A DNA stretch of 64,000 nt from contig CP099514.1 in the NCBI GenBank assembly GCA_025809375.1, positions 2,170,001-2,234,000 of the forward strand, in the 5' to 3' direction. The stretch is from Bacillus zhangzhouensis. Lineage in GTDB: Bacteria > Bacillota > Bacilli > Bacillales > Bacillaceae. Below the pieces are notes generated by a model. That model saw nothing but the letters and a program-made list of their open reading frames with translations, was not told the origin of the DNA and did not search any database. This document shows, one piece after another, positions 29,348 through 37,804 of this stretch (position 1 is the first letter of the stretch; each line of letters starts with the position of its first letter). The position numbers were made by a program, and so were the translations under genes.

Positions 29348-30106
29348 ATGTTAGATTTTAATTTATTTGCAAAACAAATCTCCAAACTGTCGGAAGAAAA
29401 TGCTTTATCAAGCCCAAAAGTGATAGTATTAACTATCCTATTTATATGGCTTTTTAAATTCCTAAAAGGCAACAATGATAATATAACGAATTATCGGGAT
29501 AATGAATTAAAAAACACAATGAATTGCTGTGGAGAGATTTTAAAAAATGCCGAATTAGCTTTATCTAATAAAATTAGTCGAGCAGAATTCTTTGGCATTG
29601 TAAATGATCAACTTCCATTAATGCGCCCAGAAACATTTAATCTTTTTGTAAAATTATTAAATGAAAATGGAAGAAGTATTAAAGAATTTAAGTCAACTGC
29701 TTTAAAGGAATTAACAAGCATAAAAACAAAAAAACATATCAGCGGAAAGTATTTTAGTAAAGTAGTGCGTTTTTTTGATAGTATCTTTTTAATCGCAATT
29801 CCATTTGTACAAACCACCATCGTCATACTTATTATATTTCTTACTATACACACTATAGTAAAAGAAAATAATTTATTCTTATTTTTATCCTTAAGTATTT
29901 ACATATTTACAGAAATTCTTTTGCTAACAATATTACTTGACTATTCAGCTAAATTTTTAAATCTACTAATAAATATATTAATATTTTCTTTACCAATTCT
30001 TTTATATAGTTTTACAAATTTAAGCCCACTAACTTTTGTCGCCTTTGTATTATGCACTGCAATAAACATAGTAGTCCAAATAAAAATGTATAAATTAACT
30101 ACTTAA
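29348..30106 (+). CDS. Four-helix membrane protein, function unknown
   Basis: A 252-residue product. One short hydrophobic stretch near residues 24-38, a soluble helical part (60-135), then about four membrane segments (IAIPFVQTTIVILIIFLTI, LFLFLSLSIYIFTEILLL, LLINILIFSLPILLYSF, LTFVAFVLCTAINIVV). AAGGAGGAGG lies upstream of the ATG. It is notably AT-rich compared with the phage-type neighbours. It could be a defence effector acting at the membrane, but no family is recognised. Confidence 0.7.
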   Translation: MLDFNLFAKQISKLSEENALSSPKVIVLTILFIWLFKFLKGNNDNITNYRDNELKNTMNCCGEILKNAELALSNKISRAEFFGIVNDQLPLMRPETFNLFVKLLNENGRSIKEFKSTALKELTSIKTKKHISGKYFSKVVRFFDSIFLIAIPFVQTTIVILIIFLTIHTIVKENNLFLFLSLSIYIFTEILLLTILLDYSAKFLNLLINILIFSLPILLYSFTNLSPLTFVAFVLCTAINIVVQIKMYKLTT

Positions 30107-30187
30107 AACCCTATTAATATCTTGCGTTTGTGAGGAAATCATTCTATAGAGACACCTCTCATAGTAAACCCAAGGAGGCCAGCAAAT

Positions 30188-31029
30188 ATGGATTTAAAAT
30201 GGATTGATTGGATGAAAATTATACCTATTATAATTTCTGTAGTAGCTTTAGGTTTTTCTTATTATCATTAAAAAATTCAAAAAAAGCAACTAAAATTTCG
30301 AACGATATCTTTAAACAGACAAAAAGAGAACAATCACCAGATTTAAAAATAATTCAAAATTTGTGGACAAAAAACCCTAGATTTGAGTTAATTAACGAAG
30401 CTAGTTCTAAATTGGACAATACCCCCTCACCTAGCTACCTAATGTTTATACCAAGTAAGCTCTACTATTTTGATGAAGGTGGTACCGTAAGAAATAGTTC
30501 TCTTATACTTTCAATAGTTCCTTATGATGAGGTAACAGAACAGATTGTTGGTAATCAGACTAAAGATAGTATAATTACTAGTTATCTTCCCCAGAATTTT
30601 TTTGGCAGAAAAGGAGAAAATGATATGATTCGTGGAAAAGTAATTGAATTAGAAAATTTCAAATTGAGACTAGATACTTTTCCATTTTTAGTTATAATAA
30701 GCAAGGTGAATTACAAGTATAATAAGGGTGACTTCGAAAATATTATTTTATCAACCCCACTGATCAACGAAAGAATTAATTCAAAAGATTTTGAGAGTGT
30801 GATTGATTATATAAAAGATAACCATAAGTACCTCACTGTAAAGGCAAAACGAAATAACAGCATTTATCGTACAGCTAACTCCAGCCTCCAAGACCATATT
30901 AATAATATTTTTATTAATAATACAAACGATCCTGAACTGCTAGGTATTTTAGGTGGAAAAGCAGGAGGTTATTCACATATATTAAAAAAAATCAACAAAT
31001 TAATAACTCCTCAAGATCCTCTGAATTAA
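30188..31029 (+). pseudogene. Membrane-anchored protein gene with a frameshift after its anchor
   Basis: AAGGAGG sits before an ATG at 30188 that encodes MDLKWIDWMKIIPIIISVVA and the rest of a membrane anchor, then hits TAA near 30269. In another frame the protein continues LKNSKKATKISNDIFKQTKRE to 31029, about 250 soluble residues. An ATG at 30208 is open in that second frame but lacks an RBS and gives a nonsense N-terminus. One base lost or gained near the A/T-rich stretch at about 30268 explains this. The gene is inactive, or switches by slippage. Confidence 0.7.
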
Positions 31030-31042
31030 TTTAATTCATCAA

Positions 31043-31288
31043 ATCAGTCGCGTCCAAGCATATCGAATTCTAAACGAGGCAGCCGAGCGCGCCGAAATCG
31101 CTAAAAAGATCGGCAAGATCGGTACTCACACGCTTAGAAAAACGTTTGGCTACCGTTTGTACGAAATGGGTATCGCAGTCGATCGTATCGCAGCGATTCT
31201 CGGTCATTCATCCGAAAAAGATACGCTGAAATATATCGGAATCACGGCCGACGAGATTTCGGGCGCATACGAGAGCATCGCGATTTAA
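31043..31288 (+). pseudogene. C-terminal fragment of a tyrosine recombinase
   Basis: In the plus frame 81 codons read ISRVQAYRILNEAAERAEI, then THTLRKTFGYRLYEMG, then GHSSEKDTLKYIGITADEI to a stop. This keeps the HxLR, GH and Tyr motifs. It is a close relative of the C-terminus of the 180-residue recombinase at 34613-35155, but on the opposite strand. The N-terminal half is missing and the AT-rich cassette ends right before it. Confidence 0.85.
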
Positions 31289-31301
31289 GTCGTGGTGCTT
31301 T

Positions 31302-31850
31302 TTATCTGACTATATATGCAGTCGTACTTGTTACATCGTTAATTACTCGTGTAATTCCTCCGGAGTCATCCGCAGACTCTAGTTCGATTAGTCTTAAAGG
31401 CGCTGCGAAGTTCGGTAGTTTAACTCCGGGATCTTTAAAGACGATCTTTCCATTTAGCTTTTTGGAAAAATACATATCTCCGTTGTATTCCACGTACACG
31501 ACATCTTCGAACATTTCAGCTAACACCCGTAGAGAAGTAGTCACACCTGCGCATCGTCTGAACAACAACGGACCTGCATACTTTGTCTCATATGCGCGAT
31601 AAATAATATCGTTTGTCATCGCGCGCTCGCCGGCTCTAGGACCGACCACGTCTTCAATACGTTTGATGTACTCGTTATATCTACCGCCATAATCCGAAGT
31701 AGCCTCGTCTTGACTGCGTAATTCTGCCAAAGACCGCACCGTCTCTTTTACCTCGCGCTGGACCGCTTTTAGGCCTTTTATAGCCTCCGAAACATCTACG
31801 TCTACCTTTACGTTTAATCCGCCGACTGATTCGCGTTGGTTTTCCGCCAT
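31302..31850 (-). CDS. Unknown phage-type protein
   Basis: A 182-residue soluble protein. The N-terminal helix VKVDVDVSEAIKGLKAVQREVKETVRSLAELRS resembles the start of tail-associated proteins, and the rest (VVYVEYNGDMYFSKKLNGKIVFKDPGVKL) is beta-rich. AAAAGGGAGATGACGTG precedes the ATG. Its stop is 13 bp from the recombinase fragment, which runs towards it. No function assigned. Confidence 0.6.
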   Translation of the reverse strand: MAENQRESVGGLNVKVDVDVSEAIKGLKAVQREVKETVRSLAELRSQDEATSDYGGRYNEYIKRIEDVVGPRAGERAMTNDIIYRAYETKYAGPLLFRRCAGVTTSLRVLAEMFEDVVYVEYNGDMYFSKKLNGKIVFKDPGVKLPNFAAPLRLIELESADDSGGITRVINDVTSTTAYIVR

Positions 31851-31907
31851 TCACGTCATCTCCCTTTTCGTTATTAAAGCGCATTTCACCGTGAAACACG
31901 CTTTTTA

Positions 31908-31979
31908 CAGAGGCGACAGGAATCGAACCTGCCCACGCGGTTTTGGAGACCGTATCGCCACCTTGGAACATGCGCCCCT
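31908..31979 (-). tRNA. tRNA-Trp (CCA) carried by the integrated element
   Basis: The minus strand folds as a 72-nt tRNA. The 7-bp acceptor AGGGGCG/CGCCTCT has one G-U pair. The anticodon loop CTCCAAA sits on a stem with one outer mismatch, and the T arm is GCAGG-TTCGATT-CCTGT. The D arm is weak. No CCA is encoded. Phages and satellites sometimes carry tRNAs, but Trp is unusual. Confirmation by a tRNA covariance model is needed because of the D arm. Confidence 0.75.
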
Positions 31980-32236
31980 ATCTTGTCACACCGGCTGTGG
32001 TCCGCTTCTTCGAGAGGCGTGCCGGTGAATGTGCTGGCGCTCCGGAAGACTCGGAAGCACTTTCCGGAAGAGCCCTTAAGCAACGCAAGCACAAAAAGAC
32101 CTCCGGCGAATGGCCGGAAGCCTCGTTCTGATTGCGTGAGTATGACGAAAGTCCATAACTTTTCAATTGATATATTCAGACAATTGGGTTAATATTGTAA
32201 ATAGCTAGTAAATAATACCCAGAGAGGAAAATGTTA

Positions 32237-33010
32237 ATGGCGCAAATAGAAGCAAACATTAATGACAGCAATGAGATGGTTCTTATCGAGAGTAGAACAT
32301 TGAGAGATGAACATGTTTTCAAGGAAGAAGTATTACTGAAAGTTAAAGCTATTCCGGAGATTCCTGGTTCGATCGAGATCACAACGGATATGGCCGCCGC
32401 ATATTACGACGTCCCTACTGCTACTATAAGAACAGCATTGGGAAGAAACAGGGAAGAATTCAATGAATATGGCGAAGTCCGCGTCTTAAAAGGAGCTTCT
32501 CTAAAGCAATTTAAGTCAGAGCTTCAGGATGAATCTCTGTTTAAAGGAGTAAATTCTCTTACCGTATTTAATCGAAGAGGTCTTTTACGGCTAGGAATGC
32601 TCCTTACAGATTCTGAAGTGGCAAAATCCGTCCGCCACTACCTATTAAATGTAGAACAAGGCAGTCCGAAAGAACTCGCAATATGGGCGGCTCAAAGAGA
32701 AATGACCCGCATTGAAAGGCGCCAATTAACAGATTCCATCAAAGAATTCTATCAAGGTACTTTAAAAAAAGGTTATGAATACTCCACATTTACGAACTTA
32801 GTTTACAAGACCATCTTTGATAAAAACGCTACCCAAATGAAAGAACTGTATGAACTCGAAAAAGGCGAGTCACTTCGCGACTCTTTGACAACTGAGGATT
32901 TAAGAAAAGTCGTTAATGTAGAGAAAACAATTGCAGTTCTTATCCAACTTGATAAAGATTATCAGGAAATCAAGGTTGAATTAGAGAGAAGCAAAGAGAA
33001 ATTCCAATAG
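32237..33010 (+). CDS. Phage regulator with BRO/KilA-like features
   Basis: About 257 residues. A DNA-binding-like N-terminal part reads EITTDMAAAYYDVPTATIRTALGRNREEFNEYGEVRVL at about 48-85. A middle motif, FNRRGLLRLGMLLTDSEVAKSVRHYLLNVEQ at about 112-142, recurs in phage antirepressor-type proteins. A helical C-terminus follows. I chose the second ATG (32237) because GAGAGG lies nine bases before it. It is alone on the plus strand between minus-strand genes, which suits an independent regulator. Confidence 0.65.
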   Translation: MAQIEANINDSNEMVLIESRTLRDEHVFKEEVLLKVKAIPEIPGSIEITTDMAAAYYDVPTATIRTALGRNREEFNEYGEVRVLKGASLKQFKSELQDESLFKGVNSLTVFNRRGLLRLGMLLTDSEVAKSVRHYLLNVEQGSPKELAIWAAQREMTRIERRQLTDSIKEFYQGTLKKGYEYSTFTNLVYKTIFDKNATQMKELYELEKGESLRDSLTTEDLRKVVNVEKTIAVLIQLDKDYQEIKVELERSKEKFQ

Positions 33011-33148
33011 AATAATTTACCGCACTCTAATCACTTCGTTCTTGCAGTCTCTTACTAAATCACTTTAGTAACTAAGCTGAAACGAGGTGATTTTTTATTA
33101 TGTCGACGATTACCTCACGGAGAACTCAACGCAACTCAGCTGGCTGTT

Positions 33149-33289
33149 TTAACGGTGTACTGGGTCGTGCACAAAGTCTATCTGAGTCGTTGTGTCCCTA
33201 GTCATTTCTGCTAAAGCCGTTATAGATTCCAACGTTTCCTCAAAAAGAACCGCTTCGACTACGACAGGTTTTTTGCGATACTTCGTCAT
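33149..33289 (-). CDS. Short phage protein starting YRKKPVVVEA
   Basis: A 46-residue product after a strong GAAGGAGGACGG RBS. The start MTKYRKKPVVVEAVLF matches the opening of a common small phage protein family that is usually longer. It may be a C-terminally truncated relic, or a complete short form. No function known. Confidence 0.6.
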   Translation of the reverse strand: MTKYRKKPVVVEAVLFEETLESITALAEMTRDTTTQIDFVHDPVHR

Positions 33290-33304
33290 CTATCCGTCCT
33301 CCTT

Positions 33305-33389
33305 CGAAATCACACGAAATCAGCGCTTTTCATCGTCTACCCTTACGAATACCCTAGTCGGCTTCTAAAACGTCTAATTTCGTGCAGTT
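33305..33389 (-). repeat. Element-specific long hairpin, copy 2
   Basis: Same design as 28022-28108: on the minus strand it opens with CTGCACGAAATTAGACGTTT and closes with GATTTCGTGTGATTTC. It lies directly at the end of the zinc-ribbon gene, as copy 1 lies at the end of another minus-strand gene. The middle of the two copies has diverged while the arms are kept. Confidence 0.65.
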
Positions 33390-33691
33390 TACGTGTTAAA
33401 TTCGTTATCTACTCCGTATCGTTCCCGCAATACTTTCATATCGGCGGTTATTTCCGCTTTTAATGCGTCAATTGATTCCGGTTCTGCCCCGTCCGTAAAC
33501 CGTAATTGCTTCAGCGTCTCGATTTTCGTCCTTAACGCGCTGTTCGTGATTGCCGTCGGGTAATGCGTACCGCAGACGATACAGTCAAAGTACGTTTCGA
33601 CGACGCCTTTACGTACGTCGCGCTCTTTTAATACGACGGCAGTCCGTTGTTTGCATGCGTCGCAGGTGACGAAAGTAGGTATCGCGGTCAT
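33389..33691 (-). CDS. Zinc-ribbon phage protein
   Basis: A 100-residue product with two CxxC pairs (FVTCDACKQRT and YFDCIVCGTHYP), a probable zinc ribbon, followed by a helical tail. Such proteins occur in the early regions of Bacillus phages and probably bind nucleic acid. It overlaps its upstream neighbour by 4 nt (ATGA). Confidence 0.75.
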   Translation of the reverse strand: MTAIPTFVTCDACKQRTAVVLKERDVRKGVVETYFDCIVCGTHYPTAITNSALRTKIETLKQLRFTDGAEPESIDALKAEITADMKVLRERYGVDNEFNT

Positions 33692-33978
33692 GTCCGGTCG
33701 CCTCCTCGTATCCGTCCTCTTAAAAAAGAATAAATACCGAGCTTATCCGGGCATAGCGGAATTTCTTGCGGCTGCGCTTCTGAACTTTTCGCAATAAGCC
33801 GATAGTTACTCGTTCCCAACGTAAGTCCGTTAGGATCTACGAATGTTTCCTGCTTAATTTCATATCCGTCTAATTGCGTTAAGTCTTCCGGTCGCTCAAC
33901 GCCTAAGAAGACGCGAACCATTTCGCTAGTTGCTCTCGTCAAGTATCTGTTTTCCGCGATACGAATGCATCCGTTCAT
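33688..33978 (-). CDS. Unknown small phage-type protein
   Basis: A 96-residue soluble protein (CIRIAENRYLTRATSEMVRVFLGVERPEDLTQLDGYEI). GAGGAGGCG precedes the ATG, and a 4-nt overlap couples it to the zinc-ribbon gene. No family recognised. Confidence 0.65.
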   Translation of the reverse strand: MNGCIRIAENRYLTRATSEMVRVFLGVERPEDLTQLDGYEIKQETFVDPNGLTLGTSNYRLIAKSSEAQPQEIPLCPDKLGIYSFLRGRIRGGDRT

Positions 33979-34018
33979 TTGAACGCCTCCTCTTCGTTTA
34001 AATTAGCGCATTAACCCT

Positions 34019-34264
34019 CTACATCTTCGGATAGACGCGACGTATGGCTACGTACAGGTAGACGATTAACACCCCGAGTTTAAAAAATTGTGCGCAAGTT
34101 TTGTTTACTAGATTCCGCGTTTTTGTTTGGGGCGCTTGGGGGCGGTCGGCTCTTTCCTTCGTTTCATCGCGAAAATTAATAAAACATACATGAAAACGCA
34201 TAACGAACGTAACAGAATCACCTTTTGTTACATTCGCGAACGTACAAAAGCATTGGTATGACAA
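34019..34264 (-). CDS. Doubtful small membrane protein
   Basis: The frame is open for 81 codons and ends with a hydrophobic helix (FFKLGVLIVYLYVAIRRVYP). No good RBS precedes the first or internal ATG, and the N-terminal half looks random. It may be only the last 40 codons of something lost, or not a gene. It lies alone between two minus-strand modules. Confidence 0.25.
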   Translation of the reverse strand: MSYQCFCTFANVTKGDSVTFVMRFHVCFINFRDETKERADRPQAPQTKTRNLVNKTCAQFFKLGVLIVYLYVAIRRVYPKM

Positions 34265-34612
34265 CGTTTGTCACGTTCTTAGCTTCGCAATGACTACTAT
34301 TGTTTTCATGCAACGTATAAACCGCGCCACACCGGTATGCTCCCCGATGCCATATGCCGGCCCGACTGTATAAGATCATGCATAAACGGTTCACCTTCGT
34401 ATGTTACACGTCGATACGTAACACACACCGTTAAGGCGTCTTACCTTCGTAACCTATCGTCACATAAACGTTGATAGGACGCGGCTTGGCGTCTCTTTAT
34501 ACCGCAGTGTGCCGACCATTATGCGCAGCCCCTAAAATTCGTAATACAGTAACATACCGCAACCCCCTGAGTTTTAGGCGGCCTTGTCCGCGGGCGGCGC
34601 TTGCTTGGTGTT
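34265..34612. other. 348-bp gap without a supportable gene
   Basis: GC-richer than the AT-rich cassette and full of CGTA/TACG-like short words, as in the origin-like gap. I find no convincing promoter, RNA or repeat array in it. Confidence 0.5.
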
Positions 34613-35155
34613 TTATATCTCGATGGCCTCGTAAGCTGCGTCGATCTCATCCGCAGTTATGCCGATATATTTCAACGTTTGAGCCTCCGAACTATGCCCG
34701 AATACTTTCATAATCCGCGTAATGTTTATGCCTTTCGAATAAAGCTGATACCCGAATGTTTTACGTAGTGTGTGCGTACCTATATCGATATTTATTCCGG
34801 CTCTTACGGCTGCCGCATTTAAGACACGGTATGCTTGAACGCGACTAATCGGTTTATTAATACCTTTGCGCGACTGAAATACATACGAATCATCATCTCC
34901 GTCTAACTTCTGCGCCAGCTTAGCAACCGTAGTTGACAACTTAATATCGCGAGTCTTTCCCGTCTTGCCTTCCCTGATAGTTAAATGCGACTGCCCTCGA
35001 AGATCACCGACTCTTATCGTTAGCAAGTCAGATATACGGAGGCCCAACGATACGCCTAGTACGAACATAACTAGATCGCGGCCGTGAAGTGCCTTCTTCA
35101 TTCGTTCTATATCTCGTTTATTTTTGATTGCGTCAACTGTATTCGCCATTCTCAT
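34613..35155 (-). CDS. Short tyrosine recombinase (catalytic domain only)
   Basis: A 180-residue product with the catalytic set visible: Arg in LGLRISDLLTIR, HTLRK near residue 125, GHSSEAQTLKY with the nucleophile Tyr. It lacks most of the N-terminal core-binding domain. AAAGGGG precedes two nearby ATGs. It may resolve dimers or assist the main integrase. A broken paralogue lies at 31043-31288. Confidence 0.88.
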   Translation of the reverse strand: MRMANTVDAIKNKRDIERMKKALHGRDLVMFVLGVSLGLRISDLLTIRVGDLRGQSHLTIREGKTGKTRDIKLSTTVAKLAQKLDGDDDSYVFQSRKGINKPISRVQAYRVLNAAAVRAGINIDIGTHTLRKTFGYQLYSKGINITRIMKVFGHSSEAQTLKYIGITADEIDAAYEAIEI

Positions 35156-35329
35156 GCGCCCCTTTCTATTACCTCTTCACCCATAGCAGAACAATTTCCA
35201 GTCAAATTTTACGAATTCAAAAGGATAGTTTTCCGTACAATTTTATAAATACAGTTGGATAGAGGTGGATGCAAATCTAGGTAACCTTAAAATAATAAGA
35301 TAACCCCGCCTAAATAGACGAGGTTAATC

Positions 35330-36328
35330 CTAAATAAACTTCCGTAAATTATCCGCTACTTCATTTTTATCAATATGAAGATACTGCGATGTAACCGCAA
35401 GATTACTGTGGCCGAGCGCTAGGGAAATATCGGTTATCCTTGCGCCTTTATCTAAGAGAGATTTCGCAAAACCTCTACGAAGAGAGTGCGGGCTAATATT
35501 CTTCAACGCATACTCTTTCGAGTACTTATTTAGACGCTTTTGAATAGTGTTATTTGATTGCGTCGCAGATACCGCATCCCCTTTTTTTGTTATAAACACA
35601 AAATCGTTCCTCTTTCCGTACTCTCGTTTTATCGCCCTATTGTATTTAATAAGTACAGATAATAACCGATTCATTATTTCATCGAACGGTAGAATAATTG
35701 GTTGTCGGTTTTTTAATATATCGCCATCTAAATTGAGAGTGTTGGTACTGAAATCGATATGCGCTTCCTCTAATTTGGCAAGTGTACTTATCCTTATACC
35801 GGTTTTAAACATCAGACGCGCGGCAGCGATGTCCCGAAGGTGCACGAAGTTACTCAGATTGAGAACGGACATAAGTATGGTTAACTCCCGTTCTGACGCG
35901 CCCTCCTTTACGTGCTTATCGACCTTAACGTTTACCGTCTTCCAAAACAAAGTACTGATCCACCCGTTGTCAAAACAGCGGGAAAGAAACGCTTTTAAAC
36001 ACTTCAAACGCGTAAGCTTTGTTTGATTATTAACGTCCATCTTTTCGAGCCAACTATACAAATCACCCGTTCCTATTTCGTCTACATACGTTAAGTTCTC
36101 CGAATCCATAAACCGAGACACATAATAGTTATAGTCTTTAATTGTACGCGGCCTAATCGTGCTAATTTCCATCTGTCGCGTTATAATTTCGAGAGCCTTT
36201 TCGATAGTAATTCGATCATCCTCGACAATAATCGGTGATCTTACCTGCACGTTATCACTGGTAGATAGTACGGATAGATCGGAAAAATCCTCATCGATTG
36301 TGAAAATCGGTTTCTTTTTCGTCAACAA
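35330..36328 (-). CDS. Tyrosine integrase of the tRNA-Arg element
   Basis: A 332-residue product. The N-terminal SAM-like core-binding domain (ITIEKALEIITRQMEISTIRPRTIKDYNYYVSRF) is at about 38-130. The catalytic domain has R in FKTGIRISTLAKLEEA, HSLRRGFAKSLLDKG, LGHSNLAVTSQYLHI with the Tyr. It sits 130 bp from the right attachment repeat inside the tRNA gene, the usual place for the integrase that made the insertion. Confidence 0.93.
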   Translation of the reverse strand: MLTKKKPIFTIDEDFSDLSVLSTSDNVQVRSPIIVEDDRITIEKALEIITRQMEISTIRPRTIKDYNYYVSRFMDSENLTYVDEIGTGDLYSWLEKMDVNNQTKLTRLKCLKAFLSRCFDNGWISTLFWKTVNVKVDKHVKEGASERELTILMSVLNLSNFVHLRDIAAARLMFKTGIRISTLAKLEEAHIDFSTNTLNLDGDILKNRQPIILPFDEIMNRLLSVLIKYNRAIKREYGKRNDFVFITKKGDAVSATQSNNTIQKRLNKYSKEYALKNISPHSLRRGFAKSLLDKGARITDISLALGHSNLAVTSQYLHIDKNEVADNLRKFI

Positions 36329-36456
36329 AAAACGCCTCCTACATCGTTAAAGTAATCGGGTCATAATTGCGTCGGTTTTTCAAATTGACCGATACATTGA
36401 CCGTTTCATTTAACGAGTAGAAAGCGTGTTATGACGGGCTTTGACGCCCATTTACG

Positions 36457-36533
<77 letters not shown>

Positions 36534-36625
36534 ATGTTGTTATGTAGTGTACTGTGGTGTATGACCCCAGCGACAAGATTTATTATATTACTATTGTTCT
36601 TTAAAGTCAATGGTTTTTCAAAAGT

Positions 36626-36659
36626 TTTTTCATAAGGGGCAAATCTGCACCCTTATGAA
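36626..36659. terminator. Hairpin at the end of ysnB
   Basis: TTTCATAAGGG and CCCTTATGAAA pair around a 12-nt loop, and the arms include the ysnB stop codon. A-rich and T-rich flanks make it terminator-like, though the T tract on the minus strand is imperfect. Confidence 0.55.
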
Positions 36660-37177
36660 ATACCTTCTAATGTGACAGTGTGTTCAAGGTCTGGAATGAC
36701 TTGACCTTCGTCGGTGAAAAACTGTACGTTTGCTTCGCTTCCATCTAGTGTCAGTATAGCATAGCTGCGCTCTTTTCGCACTCTTGGCAAGTGCACGCTG
36801 CCTGGGTTAATGAGGAGTTTTCCTCTTAGCAGTTCACTGCCTGGAATGTGCGAGTGGCCAAAGCAGATAATGTCTGCGCCTAGCTCTTCTGCACGGTAGT
36901 AGACTTGAAGTAAGGATTGTTTGATGCCATGCAGATGTCCGTGAGTGAGAAATAGTTTTCCGCCTCCATCAAGTGGGAGCAGGAGCTCTTCTTCAAAATC
37001 GCCCATAAAGTCACAATTTCCTTTGACGACTTTGTATCCTTCAAGTGCTGGGTGGTTCGTTTCGAGTTCTGAATCTCCGCAGTGAATCATCATGTCAACT
37101 TCAGCCGCATGCCGTTTGGCAATGGTTTGAAGTTCGTCTGTGAGTCCATGACTGTCACTAATGATGAGTATCTTCAT
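36653..37177 (-). CDS. ysnB: Phosphodiesterase of the YfcE/MJ0936 family
   Basis: A 174-residue metallophosphoesterase. The metal-binding motifs are visible: ISDSHGLTDEL, IHCGDSELE, VKGNCD, THGHLHG, and FGHSHIPGSE near the C-terminus. The substrate is unknown in B. subtilis. It follows rdgB by 7-8 bp and is probably cotranscribed with rph and rdgB. Confidence 0.9.
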   Translation of the reverse strand: MKILIISDSHGLTDELQTIAKRHAAEVDMMIHCGDSELETNHPALEGYKVVKGNCDFMGDFEEELLLPLDGGGKLFLTHGHLHGIKQSLLQVYYRAEELGADIICFGHSHIPGSELLRGKLLINPGSVHLPRVRKERSYAILTLDGSEANVQFFTDEGQVIPDLEHTVTLEGIS

Positions 37178-37191
37178 GGCTTCATTCCCCC

Positions 37192-37785
37192 TTATTCATT
37201 TGCGTCTAGCAGTGATGAAAGCTTTTGAAGCGCGACTGCTCGATGGCTGATCTTGTTTTTCTCCTCGGGTGATAATTCGGCCATCGTCTGGTCTTTGTCT
37301 TTGACGATGAAAATTGGGTCGTATCCGAAACCGTTTTCGCCGGTTGGTTCTTCTGCGATGAAGCCTTCTACTGATCCTTCTACCGTCTTTGTTTCTTTTC
37401 CCGGTATGCTGACAGCAAGGGCACATCTAAATCTGGCTGTGCGGTCTTCTTTTTCAATGCCTTGAAGCTCACTCAGCACTTTTTCCACATTCTCTGCATC
37501 ATCTTTATGCTCACCAGCGTATCTCGCTGAATACACGCCAGGTTTTCCGCCCAGATAATCAATCGACAGACCGGAATCGTCTGCAATGACCATTTCACCT
37601 GCTTTGGCTTGAATGGCCTCCGCTTTGATGATGGCATTTTCTTCGAAGGTTTGTCCTGATTCTTCAATCTCTTCAGTAAAGCCAATGTCTGCTAGTGTTT
37701 TGACCGTGAATCCTTTTGGCTCAAGAATGGCTTTGAATTCTTTCGCTTTGCCCGCATTGTGCGTTGCAATGATAGCTGTTTTCAT
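37192..37785 (-). CDS. rdgB: XTP/dITP diphosphatase (RdgB/HAM1 family)
   Basis: Cleans non-canonical purine triphosphates such as dITP and XTP from the nucleotide pool. About 198 residues; starts MKTAIIATHNAGKAKEF and has DDSGLSIDYLGGKPGVYSARYAG and GFGYDPIF, the family core. The ATG at 37785 is chosen because an AGAAGGG RBS fits it better than a TTG 9 nt upstream. B. subtilis name ysnA. Confidence 0.93.
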   Translation of the reverse strand: MKTAIIATHNAGKAKEFKAILEPKGFTVKTLADIGFTEEIEESGQTFEENAIIKAEAIQAKAGEMVIADDSGLSIDYLGGKPGVYSARYAGEHKDDAENVEKVLSELQGIEKEDRTARFRCALAVSIPGKETKTVEGSVEGFIAEEPTGENGFGYDPIFIVKDKDQTMAELSPEEKNKISHRAVALQKLSSLLDANE

Positions 37786-37804
37786 CCTGATCAAACCCTT
37801 CTCT

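Noticed and set aside
31886-32166. Frames overlapping and upstream of the tRNA-Trp
   Set aside because: They translate the tRNA and GC-rich flank; Cys/Arg/Ser-rich with no RBS. I see no other RNA gene here.
33100-33201. Short plus frame starting MSTITSRR
   Set aside because: Antisense to the small YRKKPVVVEA gene, with no further support.
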